In this document: piece after piece, positions 1 to 8,325 of the stretch
Numbering within the stretch: the first letter of the stretch is position 1
Layout of the letters: the number at the start of each line of letters is the position of its first letter
Assembly: GCA_023411375.1 (NCBI GenBank)
Contig: JAEYOW010000028.1
Coordinates: 1 to 60,302 of the forward strand
DNA: 60,302 nucleotides
DNA from: Bacillota bacterium
GTDB lineage: Bacteria > Bacillota > Clostridia > Christensenellales > Aristaeellaceae
Reading direction: 5' to 3'
The notes under the pieces: generated by a model
Seen by the model: only the letters and a program-made list of their open reading frames with translations
Told to the model about the DNA's origin: nothing
Database searches by the model: none
Position numbers and translations under genes: made by a program

Positions 1-99
1 CCAAAAACCGGGCGGCGACATCGGCCCCCCCGCCGCAGCCTGCCGGGCAATCCCGCCAGAGCGGTCTTTGTTGCTGAAGCAGGCTTTTTCCTCAACGCG

Positions 100-1026
100 T
101 CAGGCCTTTTTGGTCTTCAGCTTTTTCTGACCCTTGCGGGAAAGCTTATGCTCCTCAAAGAAGGCCCACACATAGCCGTTGATCAGATTGGCGCTGTACA
201 CGCCCGCCAGGATGCCGATGATGATCGGCAGGCTGAACTCCCGGATGGTATCCACGCCCAGGATGTAGAGCGTCACGATCGTCACCAGCGTGGTCAGCGT
301 GGTGTTGATGGTACGGCCGAGGCTCTCCCTGACGGAAATGGATACGACCTCGTCGCGCCTGAGCCCGCTGTAGGCAGGCTTCTTGTTGTTTTCACGGATG
401 CGGTCGAAAATCACGATCGTATTGTTGATGGAATAGCCGACGATGGTGAGCATCGCCGCGATAAACGAGGAGTTCATCTGGATGATGCTACGCAGGATGA
501 CCATGAAGCTGATCATGATGAGCACGTCGTGCAGAAGGCCGATAACCGCCGCCAGGCCGGAGTTGACGTCAAACCGGAAGGCGATGTAGGCCAGCATCAG
601 CACGGAGGCAAGCAGCACGCTGAAAACCGCGTTTTTCACCAGCGTGGCGCCCGCAACGGGGCCAACATAACCGACGGTCGCGGTTTCGGTGTTCAGGGTG
701 GGGTACTTGGCAAGGAGCTCGGCTTCCAGCGAGGTTTGAAGCTTCTGGATTTCGTCCTCGTCGCTGAGCTGCGCGATGCGGATCTGGACCGTCTGTCCGT
801 TTTCACCGGAGGTGGAAATCTTGTACTCGCTAATACCCTGAGCCTTGAGGGCCGCCTCGACGTCGCTTTGCGCAAAGGCGGAGCCCATATCGTACTGGAT
901 ATTCAGGCCGCCCGCAAAGTCGATGCCGTAATTGATGCCATAGCCGCAAATCGTCATAATGAGCGCCACGAGCATGATGGCGGCGGAAATGCAGAGGCAG
1001 GTACGGGAGCGCTTCTGAATTTTCAT
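100..1026 (-). CDS. secF: Protein translocase subunit SecF
   Basis: SecF works with SecD in the membrane and uses the proton gradient to help finish Sec-dependent export. The 308-residue protein has one N-terminal membrane segment (about residues 10-30), the family motif GIDFAGG just after it, an extracellular domain, and five further membrane segments from about residue 130. The NNTIVIFDRIREN stretch near residue 201 is the conserved transmembrane 4-5 signature. Length is normal for a separate SecF. The ATG at 1026 follows the secD stop by only 2 nt, so the two genes are co-transcribed and probably translationally coupled. The last residues are lysine-rich. No clear terminator is visible in the 99 bases downstream. 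Confidence 0.96.
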   Translation of the reverse strand: MKIQKRSRTCLCISAAIMLVALIMTICGYGINYGIDFAGGLNIQYDMGSAFAQSDVEAALKAQGISEYKISTSGENGQTVQIRIAQLSDEDEIQKLQTSLEAELLAKYPTLNTETATVGYVGPVAGATLVKNAVFSVLLASVLMLAYIAFRFDVNSGLAAVIGLLHDVLIMISFMVILRSIIQMNSSFIAAMLTIVGYSINNTIVIFDRIRENNKKPAYSGLRRDEVVSISVRESLGRTINTTLTTLVTIVTLYILGVDTIREFSLPIIIGILAGVYSANLINGYVWAFFEEHKLSRKGQKKLKTKKA

Positions 1027-1028
1027 AA

Positions 1029-2393
1029 TTACTTCGCCTCCCCTTCGATGGTCTGCTTCTCCAAGGCGAGCTTGCCCGCCACGAAGATGCTGGGATTATG
1101 GAAGATGCGCACAAAGCGCGTCAGCAGGAAACGCGTTACTAAAATGGCCGACAGCATGCTGGTGATGACGCCGAGCAAAAGCGTGGTCGCAAAGCCCTGG
1201 ACCGAGCCTGTGCCGAAGAACAGCAACACAACCGCCGCGATGATGGTGGTAACGTTGGCGTCAAGAACCGCGCTCATAGCATTTTTAAAGCCGATGCGGA
1301 CCGCGTGGATCATGGGACGGCCTAGTTTGACCTCCTCCTTCACGCGCTCGAAGATAACGACATTGGCGTCAACCGCCATGCCGATGCCCAGGATGATACC
1401 CGCGATACCGGGCAGCGTCAGCTGAATGCCAGGCACGACGGCGATGAACAGGAACAGGAGAATGATATAGATGCAAAGCGCCCAGTCGGCCACGAGGCCG
1501 CACATGCGGTAGCGCGCCAGCATGATCAGCATGACGATCGCGATACCGATGATGGCCGCCAGCACGCTGGTGCCCAGCGCGTCGATGCCCAAAGTCGCGG
1601 AGATCGTGTCCAGCTTGTCCTGGCGTAGGTCCATGGGCAGCGCGCCGCTTTGCAGCTGGAGGGCGATGTTCTGCGCCTGCTCACGGGTATAGCCGCCGGT
1701 GATCAGCACGTTGCTGTAGATGGCGCTTTGCACGGTGGGCTCCATCAGCAGCTCGCCGTCCAGGTAGATAGACAGCCGGTTGCCGATATTCGCGGCGGTC
1801 ATGTCGCCAAAGATCGTCTGGCCTTCCGGGGTCAGCGACAGGCTGACGGCGGGCCGACCGTTTTCATCCGTGGCGTAGGTACCGTCGGCGGCCTGTACAT
1901 AGCTGCCGTCCATGAAGGTATTTCCCTGCGGATCGCGGAACTCCAGCTTCGCAGGGGAGCCAATGAGGTCCAGAACCGCGGCGGGATCGGTCACGTCGGG
2001 AATTTCCACGCGAATGCCGGTGGCGCCCAGCTGGCTGACCGTTGCCTCAGGATAACCCTTTTCGGTCAGACGCTTTGTGATAATACCCATGGTGGAATCC
2101 AGCAGCACATCGAAGTTGAAGCCCTCGGCGCGCATCTCGTCGCTCATGGTGGCTTCATACTCGACATACACGCCGCCCTTTAAGTCAAGGCCCAGGGCGA
2201 TGGACTGCGGCCAGTTTTCCACATTGGTGGTGGGGAGCCAGGGCAGCAGCTTGTAAAGTCCGCGGCCGTCCAGCCACGTGCCGTTCAGGCCCAGATAGCC
2301 CACGGCGATGGTGAGAACCAATACCACGCTAAGAGCAATGATCGCGGAGGTCTTTTTGCTCATTTTAGCGCGGCGACGATTGTTGACCTTCAT
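1029..2393 (-). CDS. secD: Protein translocase subunit SecD
   Basis: SecD is the larger partner of SecF in the accessory translocation complex. The 454-residue protein has an N-terminal membrane segment (about 18-36), the GLDLKGG motif near residue 69, a long extracellular P1-type domain, and a C-terminal six-helix block carrying GIGMAVDANVVIFERVKEE. The short P1 domain is typical of Gram-positive SecD. The ATG at 2393 gives a basic N-terminus before the first helix; an internal ATG ten codons later is a possible alternative. It sits 89 nt downstream of a small membrane protein gene and is probably transcribed from the promoter at 2885-2913. Confidence 0.96.
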   Translation of the reverse strand: MKVNNRRRAKMSKKTSAIIALSVVLVLTIAVGYLGLNGTWLDGRGLYKLLPWLPTTNVENWPQSIALGLDLKGGVYVEYEATMSDEMRAEGFNFDVLLDSTMGIITKRLTEKGYPEATVSQLGATGIRVEIPDVTDPAAVLDLIGSPAKLEFRDPQGNTFMDGSYVQAADGTYATDENGRPAVSLSLTPEGQTIFGDMTAANIGNRLSIYLDGELLMEPTVQSAIYSNVLITGGYTREQAQNIALQLQSGALPMDLRQDKLDTISATLGIDALGTSVLAAIIGIAIVMLIMLARYRMCGLVADWALCIYIILLFLFIAVVPGIQLTLPGIAGIILGIGMAVDANVVIFERVKEEVKLGRPMIHAVRIGFKNAMSAVLDANVTTIIAAVVLLFFGTGSVQGFATTLLLGVITSMLSAILVTRFLLTRFVRIFHNPSIFVAGKLALEKQTIEGEAK

Positions 2394-2482
2394 GTTGAGT
2401 CAACCATCCTTCCGTTATGATATTCTTTTTTAGGATAACATATATGAAGCGGAGGCCTTGCGCCTCCGGCGGGCACCGGGGT

Positions 2483-2833
2483 TCAGCCGCCCGCCACCTC
2501 CTGCCTGAAAAGCTGGTAAAAGCTGTTTTCATACCGTCTTGCGCTGAGCACGCGGCCATTCGCGTCTCGCTTGAAGCAGACGGGAAGCGTCAGGGCCATC
2601 AACGCCAACACCGGCAGCAGCGCCAGCCGGGCGTGCTGAGGCCGCGCGGTTCGGTCCGCCGAAAGCTCTGACGTGGGCGGAACCATCGGCAGAAACTGCG
2701 CGTTGAGCCGGGAAGGGGCGGCGGGTTCCTCCCGCGGCACGCCTTCCTGTGGCGCGGCGACGACCAGCGCGCTCAGCATCAAAAGAAAAAAAGCCGCGAA
2801 GGCCACGGTCAAAAGAACCCTGCCGATGCGCAC
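2483..2833 (-). CDS. Small membrane protein of unknown function upstream of secD
   Basis: I do not recognise this 116-residue protein. It starts with GTG at 2833, preceded at the right distance by GGAGGTG. It has an N-terminal hydrophobic segment (about 5-27) ending in VVAAP, which could be a signal peptide or anchor, a Pro/Ala-rich linker, and a second hydrophobic segment (about 68-86) followed by a short basic tail. The order is compatible with two membrane passes. It is the first gene of the unit that continues into secD and secF, a place where some clostridia carry small Sec-associated proteins, but it lacks the recognisable features of YajC. Confidence 0.7.
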   Translation of the reverse strand: MRIGRVLLTVAFAAFFLLMLSALVVAAPQEGVPREEPAAPSRLNAQFLPMVPPTSELSADRTARPQHARLALLPVLALMALTLPVCFKRDANGRVLSARRYENSFYQLFRQEVAGG

Positions 2834-2884
2834 AGCCGCTCACCTCCGGTTAGCAATCGTGTATGATCAAAAACACGTATGGTT

Positions 2885-2913
2885 ATTATACCGGTGCAAA
2901 ACCCGCGCGTCAA
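2885..2913 (-). promoter_or_regulatory. Sigma-A promoter for the small membrane protein-secD-secF unit
   Basis: On the minus strand a TTGACG -35 box (2913-2908) is followed by a 17 bp spacer and a perfect TATAAT -10 box (2890-2885). It lies about 50 nt before the GTG start at 2833. The spacer contains the string ACCGGTATA, which recurs in the alpha-glucan operator region near 13040. Confidence 0.75.
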
Positions 2914-2962
2914 GTGCGCGGGAACGGAAGTTTCAGGATTCGGGCGCGCCTGTCCCCGGATA

Positions 2963-2991
2963 TTCACATCCTTCCGGTTCTGTGCTACAAT
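2963..2991 (+). promoter_or_regulatory. Sigma-A promoter for the metallophosphoesterase gene
   Basis: TTCACA (2963-2968), a 17 bp spacer and TACAAT (2986-2991) form a good promoter about 40 nt before the start at 3031. It is divergent from the promoter at 2885-2913. Confidence 0.65.
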
Positions 2992-3030
2992 GACCCATGA
3001 CTCTCCCATAAAAGGAAGGAAGGTGCCTTT

Positions 3031-3717
3031 TTGCAGATGCGGATATTGACTCCTTACGTCCATCATACCGGCAAGCTTTCCCGGCCCGTCACGCTTGCGG
3101 TGGTCAGCGATCTGCACGATGAGCCCTACGAGGATCTTTTCCCGATGCTGGCTGGAGCGGACGCGCTTCTTGTGCCGGGGGACGTATCCAACCGCTACCA
3201 CCAGAGCGCCAGTGAGGGCGTTCAGTTTTTGAAGGAAGCAGCCGTCCGGCTTCCCACCTTTTTTTCTGTTGGCAACCATGAAACGCGCCAGAAGGAATAC
3301 CGCGCCCTGATTAACGCCATCGGGCAAACCGGCGCGCAGGTGCTGATTAATAAATACGTCCGGTTTGGCGAATTGTGGATCGGCGGCTGGTACGACCCTG
3401 AAATCGTGCGCGAACCGGACATGATGGACGACTTTGAAAAGCTGCCGGGAGTAAAGGTGCTCATGTGCCACAAGCCGGAGCATTACATTCGCCGCCTGCG
3501 GGACCGGAACGTGGACCTGGTTGTGGCCGGGCATGCGCACGGCGGGCAAATTCGCATACGCGGGCGCGGACTTTATTCGCCCGGGCAGGGACTTTTCCCC
3601 AAATATACGCGCGGCGTGGTGGACGGGCGCATGATCGTGTCCGCCGGGGTGAGCAATCCCGTGCATATGCCCCGGTGGGGCAACCCCTGCGAAGTTCTTC
3701 GCATCACCCTTGACTGA
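3031..3717 (+). CDS. Metallophosphoesterase (YkuE-like)
   Basis: This 228-residue protein is a calcineurin-type metallophosphoesterase, which hydrolyses phosphoesters with two metal ions. The family blocks are all visible in order: SDLH (residues 26-29), GDVSN (about 51), GNHE (about 82), a CHKPEHY block, and GHAHGGQ (about 169). There is no evident signal peptide, so it probably acts in the cytoplasm or at the inner membrane face; the natural substrate cannot be told. The TTG at 3031 has AAGGAAGG about 7 nt upstream; the in-frame ATG at 3037 is an alternative start. A 36 nt gap separates it from the fumarase genes, so it may share transcription with them. Confidence 0.88.
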   Translation: MQMRILTPYVHHTGKLSRPVTLAVVSDLHDEPYEDLFPMLAGADALLVPGDVSNRYHQSASEGVQFLKEAAVRLPTFFSVGNHETRQKEYRALINAIGQTGAQVLINKYVRFGELWIGGWYDPEIVREPDMMDDFEKLPGVKVLMCHKPEHYIRRLRDRNVDLVVAGHAHGGQIRIRGRGLYSPGQGLFPKYTRGVVDGRMIVSAGVSNPVHMPRWGNPCEVLRITLD

Positions 3718-3753
3718 ATATTCATACACTTGCTATACAAAGGAGCGCTCTTT

Positions 3754-4605
3754 ATGGACGACCGCCGCGTGATCCGCTTTGAGGAAATTGCCGAAACAGT
3801 CTCAAAACTTTGCGTGGAGGCCAACACGCTTTTGCCCCGGCAGGTCTGCCGCCTGCTTGACGGCGCCTGCGCCGCAGAACCCTATGCACCCGCGAGGGAG
3901 ACGCTTGGGCTGATCCGTAAAAACGCGGAGATCGCCAAAGCGGAGGCTATGCCCATCTGTCAGGATACCGGCATGGCCGTTGTATACGCCACGGTCGGCC
4001 AGGACGCCCATATTGTGGGCGGAACGCTTGAGGACGCGGTAAACGCGGGCGTGGCGCGGGGCTATACGGACGGCCTGCTGCGCAAGTCCATCGTGCGCGA
4101 CCCTATCCGGCGGGGCAATACGGGAGACAACGCCCCCGCCGTGCTGCATGTAACCCTCGCTGCGGGCGACCGGCTGCGGCTCACCGTCGCGCCCAAGGGC
4201 TTCGGTAGCGAGAACATGAGCCGACTTGCCATGCTAACCCCCTCGCATGGGCTGGAGGGCGTAAAGAATTTTGTAATTGAAACGGCGCGGCTGGCCGGAG
4301 CGAATCCATGCCCGCCCATTATGCTGGGCGTTGGCTTGGGCGGCACCTTTGAGCGGGTGGCGGAGCTGGCCAAGGAGGCGCTGATCGAACTTCGGGAGGG
4401 ACCTCATCCCGACCCGTATTATGACGACCTGGAAAGAGAGCTGACCCGGCAGATTAACCTGCTGGGCATTGGGCCCCAGGGCTTCGGAGGACAGACGACG
4501 GCGCTTTCGGTCCGCATCAAGGCGTATCCGACGCATATCGCGGGCCTGCCCGTGGCGGTCAACGTCGGCTGCCATGTCACAAGGCATGCCAGCGCGACCC
4601 TGTAA
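3754..4605 (+). CDS. Class I fumarate hydratase, alpha subunit (TtdA/FumA N-terminal type)
   Basis: This is the iron-sulfur subunit of a two-component class I fumarase or L-tartrate dehydratase; with the beta subunit downstream it would interconvert fumarate and malate. The 283-residue protein shows the family segments PICQDTGMAVV (first cluster cysteine), a KGFGSEN stretch, and CPPIMLGVGLGGTFE. The cluster is oxygen-labile, which suits an anaerobe. I placed the start at the ATG at 3754 because AAAGGAG lies about 9 nt before it; an upstream TTG at 3730 overlaps that ribosome binding site. Fumarate and tartrate dehydratases are hard to separate by sequence alone, but the split organisation is common for fumarase in Clostridia. 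Confidence 0.92.
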   Translation: MDDRRVIRFEEIAETVSKLCVEANTLLPRQVCRLLDGACAAEPYAPARETLGLIRKNAEIAKAEAMPICQDTGMAVVYATVGQDAHIVGGTLEDAVNAGVARGYTDGLLRKSIVRDPIRRGNTGDNAPAVLHVTLAAGDRLRLTVAPKGFGSENMSRLAMLTPSHGLEGVKNFVIETARLAGANPCPPIMLGVGLGGTFERVAELAKEALIELREGPHPDPYYDDLERELTRQINLLGIGPQGFGGQTTALSVRIKAYPTHIAGLPVAVNVGCHVTRHASATL

Positions 4606-4629
4606 GCATAAGGAAGGATTGTGATAAGC

Positions 4630-5193
4630 ATGAGCGCTATCCGTTTAAACGCTCCCTTTGACCCGGAAATCCTCAAAAAGCTGCGGGCGGGCGACAGCGT
4701 GCTGCTCACCGGCGTCATCTATACGGCGCGGGACGCCGCCCACGCGCGCCTGTGCGAGGCGCTTGAGGCGGGCAGGCCGCTTCCTCTTGACCTGCGTGGT
4801 CAGACGATTTTTTACGCAGGCCCCACGCCGACGCCTCCGGGACGGCCTTCCGGCGCGATCGGCCCCACGACGAGCATGCGCATGGACGCCTTTACGCCCG
4901 CGCTGCTGCGCTACGGCGTGAACGCCATGATCGGCAAGGGCGGCCGGGGCGAGGCGGTAAAGGAAGCCATCCGGGAAACCGGGGCGGTGTATTTCGCCGC
5001 CATCGGCGGATGCGCGGCATACATGGCCGCATGCGTCGAAAGCTGTGAGGTCGTGGCCTATGACGACCTTGGAACGGAAAGTATTAAGCGCCTCCGCGTG
5101 CGCGATCTGCCCCTTACGGTTGCCATCGACGCTCTGGGCGGCGACGCCTATGCGATCGGCATGCGCGCTTACCTGTCCTCCGTTGGCAATTAA
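4630..5193 (+). CDS. Class I fumarate hydratase, beta subunit (TtdB/FumA C-terminal type)
   Basis: This is the small subunit that completes the active site of the class I fumarase whose alpha subunit ends 24 nt upstream. The protein of about 187 residues has the expected GDSVLLTGVIYTARDAAH segment, the glycine/proline block AGPTPTPPGRPSGAIGPTTS, and MIGKGGRG. The ATG at 4630 was preferred because AGGAAGG lies 12 nt before it; a GTG at 4621 is too close to that site. The two genes form a tight pair. The amino-acid transporter that follows has its own promoter and ARG box, so it is probably a separate unit. Confidence 0.92.
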   Translation: MSAIRLNAPFDPEILKKLRAGDSVLLTGVIYTARDAAHARLCEALEAGRPLPLDLRGQTIFYAGPTPTPPGRPSGAIGPTTSMRMDAFTPALLRYGVNAMIGKGGRGEAVKEAIRETGAVYFAAIGGCAAYMAACVESCEVVAYDDLGTESIKRLRVRDLPLTVAIDALGGDAYAIGMRAYLSSVGN

Positions 5194-5234
5194 TTCGCAT
5201 TTTATGCAGCATACAGCGCACCATTCAAAAATTT

Positions 5235-5252
5235 TCTGAATAATTATGCAAA
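5235..5252 (+). promoter_or_regulatory. ARG box (ArgR/AhrC operator)
   Basis: All 18 positions fit the ARG box consensus TNTGNATWWWWATNCANW as I know it. It ends 6 bp before the -35 box of the downstream promoter. A further ATTCA/TGAAT inverted pair lies at 5223-5241, and a TGCATAAT half-site at 5268-5275 lies inside the promoter spacer. Binding of an ArgR-type repressor here would control the ABC importer downstream. Confidence 0.6.
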
Positions 5253-5258
5253 TTTCGC

Positions 5259-5287
5259 TTGACAAGCTGCATAATCAGTGGTAGACT
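5259..5287 (+). promoter_or_regulatory. Sigma-A promoter of the amino-acid ABC importer
   Basis: A perfect TTGACA (5259-5264), a 17 bp spacer and TAGACT (5282-5287) precede the binding-protein gene by about 45 nt. An 8 bp inverted repeat, ATTATGCA at 5243-5250 and TGCATAAT at 5268-5275, brackets the -35 box. Confidence 0.75.
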
Positions 5288-5332
5288 ATGCACATTCCCA
5301 GGAAACAGATAATTGCAGGAGGCAGATATTTT

Positions 5333-6079
5333 ATGAAAAAGTTGCTTGCTTTGGTTTTGACCCTGGCCTTGTCCCTGACCGCGGCCGCCGCGTACGCCGA
5401 CACCCTGACGATGGCGACCAACGCCTCTTTCCCGCCCTATGAATACTACGACGGTGAAAACATCGTGGGCATCGACGCCGAGATTGCCGCCGCCGTCGCG
5501 GAAAAGATGGGCTATGAGCTGGAAATCCAGGATATGGAGTTTGATTCCATCATTGCGGCCGTACAGTCCGGAAAGGCCGATTTCGCCATGGCCGGCATGA
5601 CCGTGACCGAGGACCGTTTGCAGATGGTTAACTTCTCCGACAGCTACGCCACCGGTATTCAGGCCGTTATCGTCAAGACGGATTCGCCCGTCACCACCGT
5701 TGACGACCTGTTCGCGGAGGGCGCCAACCACACCGTGGGCGTTCAGCTTTCCACCACAGGCGATATCTACACCAGCGGCGACATTGAGGAAGCCGGTCTG
5801 GGCACCGTGCAGCGCTTCCCCAACGGCAACGAGGCCGTTATGGCGCTTCTGAACGGCAAGATCGACTGCGTGGTTATCGACATTGAGCCCGCCAAGGCCT
5901 ATGTCGCCGCCAACGAAGGCCTCAAGGTACTGGACACCGAGTACGCGGTTGAGGATTATGCCGCCTGCTTTGCCAAGGAGAACGAGGACACGCTTGCCAA
6001 GTTCAACGCGGCGCTGAAGGAGCTGACCGAGGACGGCACCATCCAGAGCATCATCGACAAGTACATCAAGGCCGAGTAA
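5333..6079 (+). CDS. Polar/basic amino-acid ABC transporter, substrate-binding protein
   Basis: The extracellular binding protein of a His/Arg/Gln-type (PAAT family) importer. It starts at the ATG at 5333 with GCAGGAGGC about 9 nt upstream; a longer frame from 5288 is rejected for lack of a ribosome site. A cleavable signal peptide ends in AAAYADT, and no lipobox cysteine is visible. The mature domain opens with the typical LTMATNASFPPYEY motif and contains a ligand-binding stretch around DFAMAGMTVTEDR. The family name alone does not fix the ligand; the ARG box upstream makes arginine or another basic amino acid the best guess. A short GC-rich hairpin (about 6108-6133) lies between this gene and the permease and may favour high expression of the binding protein. 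Confidence 0.9.
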   Translation: MKKLLALVLTLALSLTAAAAYADTLTMATNASFPPYEYYDGENIVGIDAEIAAAVAEKMGYELEIQDMEFDSIIAAVQSGKADFAMAGMTVTEDRLQMVNFSDSYATGIQAVIVKTDSPVTTVDDLFAEGANHTVGVQLSTTGDIYTSGDIEEAGLGTVQRFPNGNEAVMALLNGKIDCVVIDIEPAKAYVAANEGLKVLDTEYAVEDYAACFAKENEDTLAKFNAALKELTEDGTIQSIIDKYIKAE

Positions 6080-6167
6080 CGCTTCGGCTTAGATGGGATG
6101 ATACCCAAGGGGGAGCGGCTAAGCCCGCCCCCTCTTTGTACGCACAAGAGGATTGGGGGCTTATGGC

Positions 6168-6917
6168 GTGTCGTTATGGACGAACATCGCGGCGTGGTTT
6201 GACGGTGTAAAAGCCGAGTTCATCCTGAACTTTATTGATAAGAACCGCTGGAAAATGCTTTGGGACGGCTTGCAGAATACGCTGCTTATCGCGCTGCTGG
6301 CTTGTCTGATGGGCATTGCCATCGGCATCGTGGTGGCGGTCATCCGCACCACATGGGACAACACCGGCCGCGGCATGCGCAAGGGGCCGGGCCGGGCGTT
6401 GCTTGCGGTATTCAACCGCATCTGCCTCATCTACACCACAATTATCCGGGGCACGCCCGTGGTTATCCAGCTGTTGATTATGTATTACGTTATCTTCGCA
6501 TCGTCCAACAACGGCCTGATGGTGGCGACGCTGGCCTTTGGCCTCAACTCCGGCGCGTACGTGTCGGAAATTTTCCGCAGCGGCATCATGTCGGTGGAAA
6601 AGGGCCAGATGGAGGCGGGGCGCAGCCTTGGGCTGAACTATTTGCAGACCATGTGGCACATCATCGCGCCGCAGGTGCTCAAAAACGTGCTGCCGACGCT
6701 GGCCAACGAATTTATTGTGCTGCTTAAGGAAACCTCCGTCGCGGGCTATGTTGCGGTGGCGGACCTTACCTTCGCGGGCAACCGCATCCGTGGCGTCACG
6801 TATTCGGCGTTCATGCCGCTTATCGCGGTGGCGCTGATCTATCTGGTGGTCGTCATGTTCCTCACCTGGCTGGTGGGTAAGCTGGAAAGGAGGCTGCGTC
6901 AGGGTGATAGCCGTTAA
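6168..6917 (+). CDS. Amino-acid ABC transporter, permease
   Basis: Membrane subunit of the importer encoded with the binding protein upstream and the ATPase downstream. It has about five membrane segments and the family EAA loop (EAGRSLGLN followed by MWHIIAPQ), which docks the ATPase. The reading frame is open from a TTG at 6153, but the GTG at 6168 is better spaced from the purine-rich stretch before it; the true start is therefore uncertain by five codons. The 3' end overlaps the ATPase gene by 14 bp, a sign of coupled translation. Confidence 0.9.
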   Translation: MSLWTNIAAWFDGVKAEFILNFIDKNRWKMLWDGLQNTLLIALLACLMGIAIGIVVAVIRTTWDNTGRGMRKGPGRALLAVFNRICLIYTTIIRGTPVVIQLLIMYYVIFASSNNGLMVATLAFGLNSGAYVSEIFRSGIMSVEKGQMEAGRSLGLNYLQTMWHIIAPQVLKNVLPTLANEFIVLLKETSVAGYVAVADLTFAGNRIRGVTYSAFMPLIAVALIYLVVVMFLTWLVGKLERRLRQGDSR

Positions 6918-7626
6918 AGACCTGCGTAAATCCTTTGGAAAGCTGGATGTTTTGCGGGGTATCAACCAGCATATCGCGCCCGGTGAAAAGGTGGTCGTCA
7001 TCGGCCCGAGCGGATCGGGCAAGAGTACCTTTCTGCGCTGCTTAAACCTTTTGGAAAAGCCCACCGGCGGACAGATTTTGTTCGAGGGAACCGACATCAC
7101 CGATCCCAAATGCGATATCAACCTGATCCGCCGCCGCATGGGCATGGTGTTTCAGCAGTTCAACCTGTTCCCTCACCTGACGGTGATGCAGAACCTGACC
7201 CTCGCGCCCGTGCGTACCGGACTGATGAGCAAGGCGGAAGCGGCCGACAAGGCAACCGCGCTGCTGACGCGCGTCGGGCTTCTGGAAAAGGCAAAGAGCT
7301 ATCCCAAGCAGCTTTCCGGCGGTCAGCAGCAGCGCATCGCCATCGTGCGCGCGCTGTGCATGAACCCGGACGTGATGCTGTTTGACGAGCCGACCAGCGC
7401 GCTGGACCCCGAGATGGTCGGCGAGGTGCTGGACGTAATGAAGCAGCTTGCCCTCGATGGTATGACCATGGTGGTCGTCACCCATGAGATGGGCTTTGCC
7501 CGCGAGGTGGGCGACCGCGTGCTGTTTATGGACGAGGGTGTGGTTCTGGAGGAGGGCACGCCCACCGAGATATTTGAAAATCCGAAAAATCCGCGCACGC
7601 AGGATTTCCTGCGCAAGGTGCTGTAA
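6904..7626 (+). CDS. Amino-acid ABC transporter, ATP-binding protein
   Basis: The ATPase that powers the importer, of the GlnQ/HisP/ArtP class. The 240-residue protein has Walker A GPSGSGKST (about 35-43), Q-loop FQQFNLF, signature LSGGQQQR, Walker B VMLFDEPTSALD and the switch histidine in VVTHEMGFA. The GTG at 6904 is preceded by GGAAAGGAGGC and lies inside the end of the permease gene. Its stop codon sits within a perfect 19 bp inverted repeat (7621-7673) that probably ends the operon. Confidence 0.95.
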   Translation: MIAVKDLRKSFGKLDVLRGINQHIAPGEKVVVIGPSGSGKSTFLRCLNLLEKPTGGQILFEGTDITDPKCDINLIRRRMGMVFQQFNLFPHLTVMQNLTLAPVRTGLMSKAEAADKATALLTRVGLLEKAKSYPKQLSGGQQQRIAIVRALCMNPDVMLFDEPTSALDPEMVGEVLDVMKQLALDGMTMVVVTHEMGFAREVGDRVLFMDEGVVLEEGTPTEIFENPKNPRTQDFLRKVL

Positions 7627-7673
7627 ACAAATCGCGCCGCGTCCAGACAGGGCCCGGCGCGATTTGTTTACAG
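7621..7673 (+). terminator. Perfect 19 bp inverted repeat at the end of the importer operon
   Basis: Bases 7621-7639 and 7655-7673 are exact reverse complements separated by a 15-base loop. The left arm includes the last codon and the stop codon of the ATPase gene. There is no separate U tract; the T-rich part lies inside the right arm, so it may be a terminator or an mRNA-end stabilising hairpin. Confidence 0.6.
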
Positions 7674-7745
7674 CTTGCGGCTTGCGCGCCATCAGGCGCG
7701 GATGGTATAATGCACGCATTCCAATTTTGAAAGGCGGTATGAATC

Positions 7746-8273
7746 ATGAAAAACATCCTTTCCCTCCTGCTTGCGCTGTGCCTGTGCGCGGGCCTTGGCG
7801 CGGCCGCCGCCGAAGCCACTGGCGGCCCGGCCGGCGACGGCGGGACGTCCGCGAGTGTGGAAATACCCGTCGAGTTCACGCCGACCGATATCCCGGTGGA
7901 TGCGCTGGCTATCGGCTTTCAAGTTCCTTCCGACTTTGTGGCCGTGGCGGTAACCGATGAGCAGGCCGCCCAGGGGCTGCTTCTGAACGCCGCGGACGCA
8001 GCGCAGTCCTACAGCGTTCAGGTGTACGCTATCCAGGCCGACAGCGAAGCCTTTACGGCGCAGCTAAGCGCCGCCGAAGGCGTTGCCAACATCGAGACGG
8101 TCACGGTAAACGGCATTGAGTACCTAACCTATTCCGTTCCTGCCAGCAACAGCCACTGCGCGGTGCTGTTCATCAACGACACCCATATGCTGAGCTTTCA
8201 GTTCATCGTGCCCGAAGGTGTCGATACCGGCACCGTACCTTTGCAGATTATGGGGTCGCTGTACGACCTGTAA
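7746..8273 (+). CDS. Secreted protein of unknown function
   Basis: A 175-residue protein with a clear Sec signal peptide (hydrophobic residues about 4-20, cleavage near GAAAAEA) followed by a short Gly/Ser linker. I recognise no domain; the rest is a compact acidic alpha/beta-looking sequence without cysteines in the mature part. The ATG at 7746 has AAAGGCGG upstream. It stands alone between the importer hairpin and a strong terminator at 8291-8325, so it is likely its own transcription unit. Similar small secreted proteins of unknown role are frequent in this type of organism; no function is proposed. Confidence 0.75.
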   Translation: MKNILSLLLALCLCAGLGAAAAEATGGPAGDGGTSASVEIPVEFTPTDIPVDALAIGFQVPSDFVAVAVTDEQAAQGLLLNAADAAQSYSVQVYAIQADSEAFTAQLSAAEGVANIETVTVNGIEYLTYSVPASNSHCAVLFINDTHMLSFQFIVPEGVDTGTVPLQIMGSLYDL

Positions 8274-8290
8274 GCCCGGGTGGCTCAGAT

Positions 8291-8325
8291 CGCCGCGTTT
8301 TGCTTGTGAAACGCGGCGGTTTTTG
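8291..8325 (+). terminator. Rho-independent terminator after the secreted protein gene
   Basis: Stem CGCCGCGTTT (8291-8300) pairs with AAACGCGGCG (8309-8318) around an 8-base loop and is followed by a T-rich run. It overlaps the promoter of the next gene. Confidence 0.8.

Noticed and set aside
148..1425. Long plus-strand frame of 425 codons opposite secF and secD
   Set aside because: It is a shadow of two well-conserved genes on the other strand, with no ribosome site and low-complexity His/Asp/Gly-rich translation.
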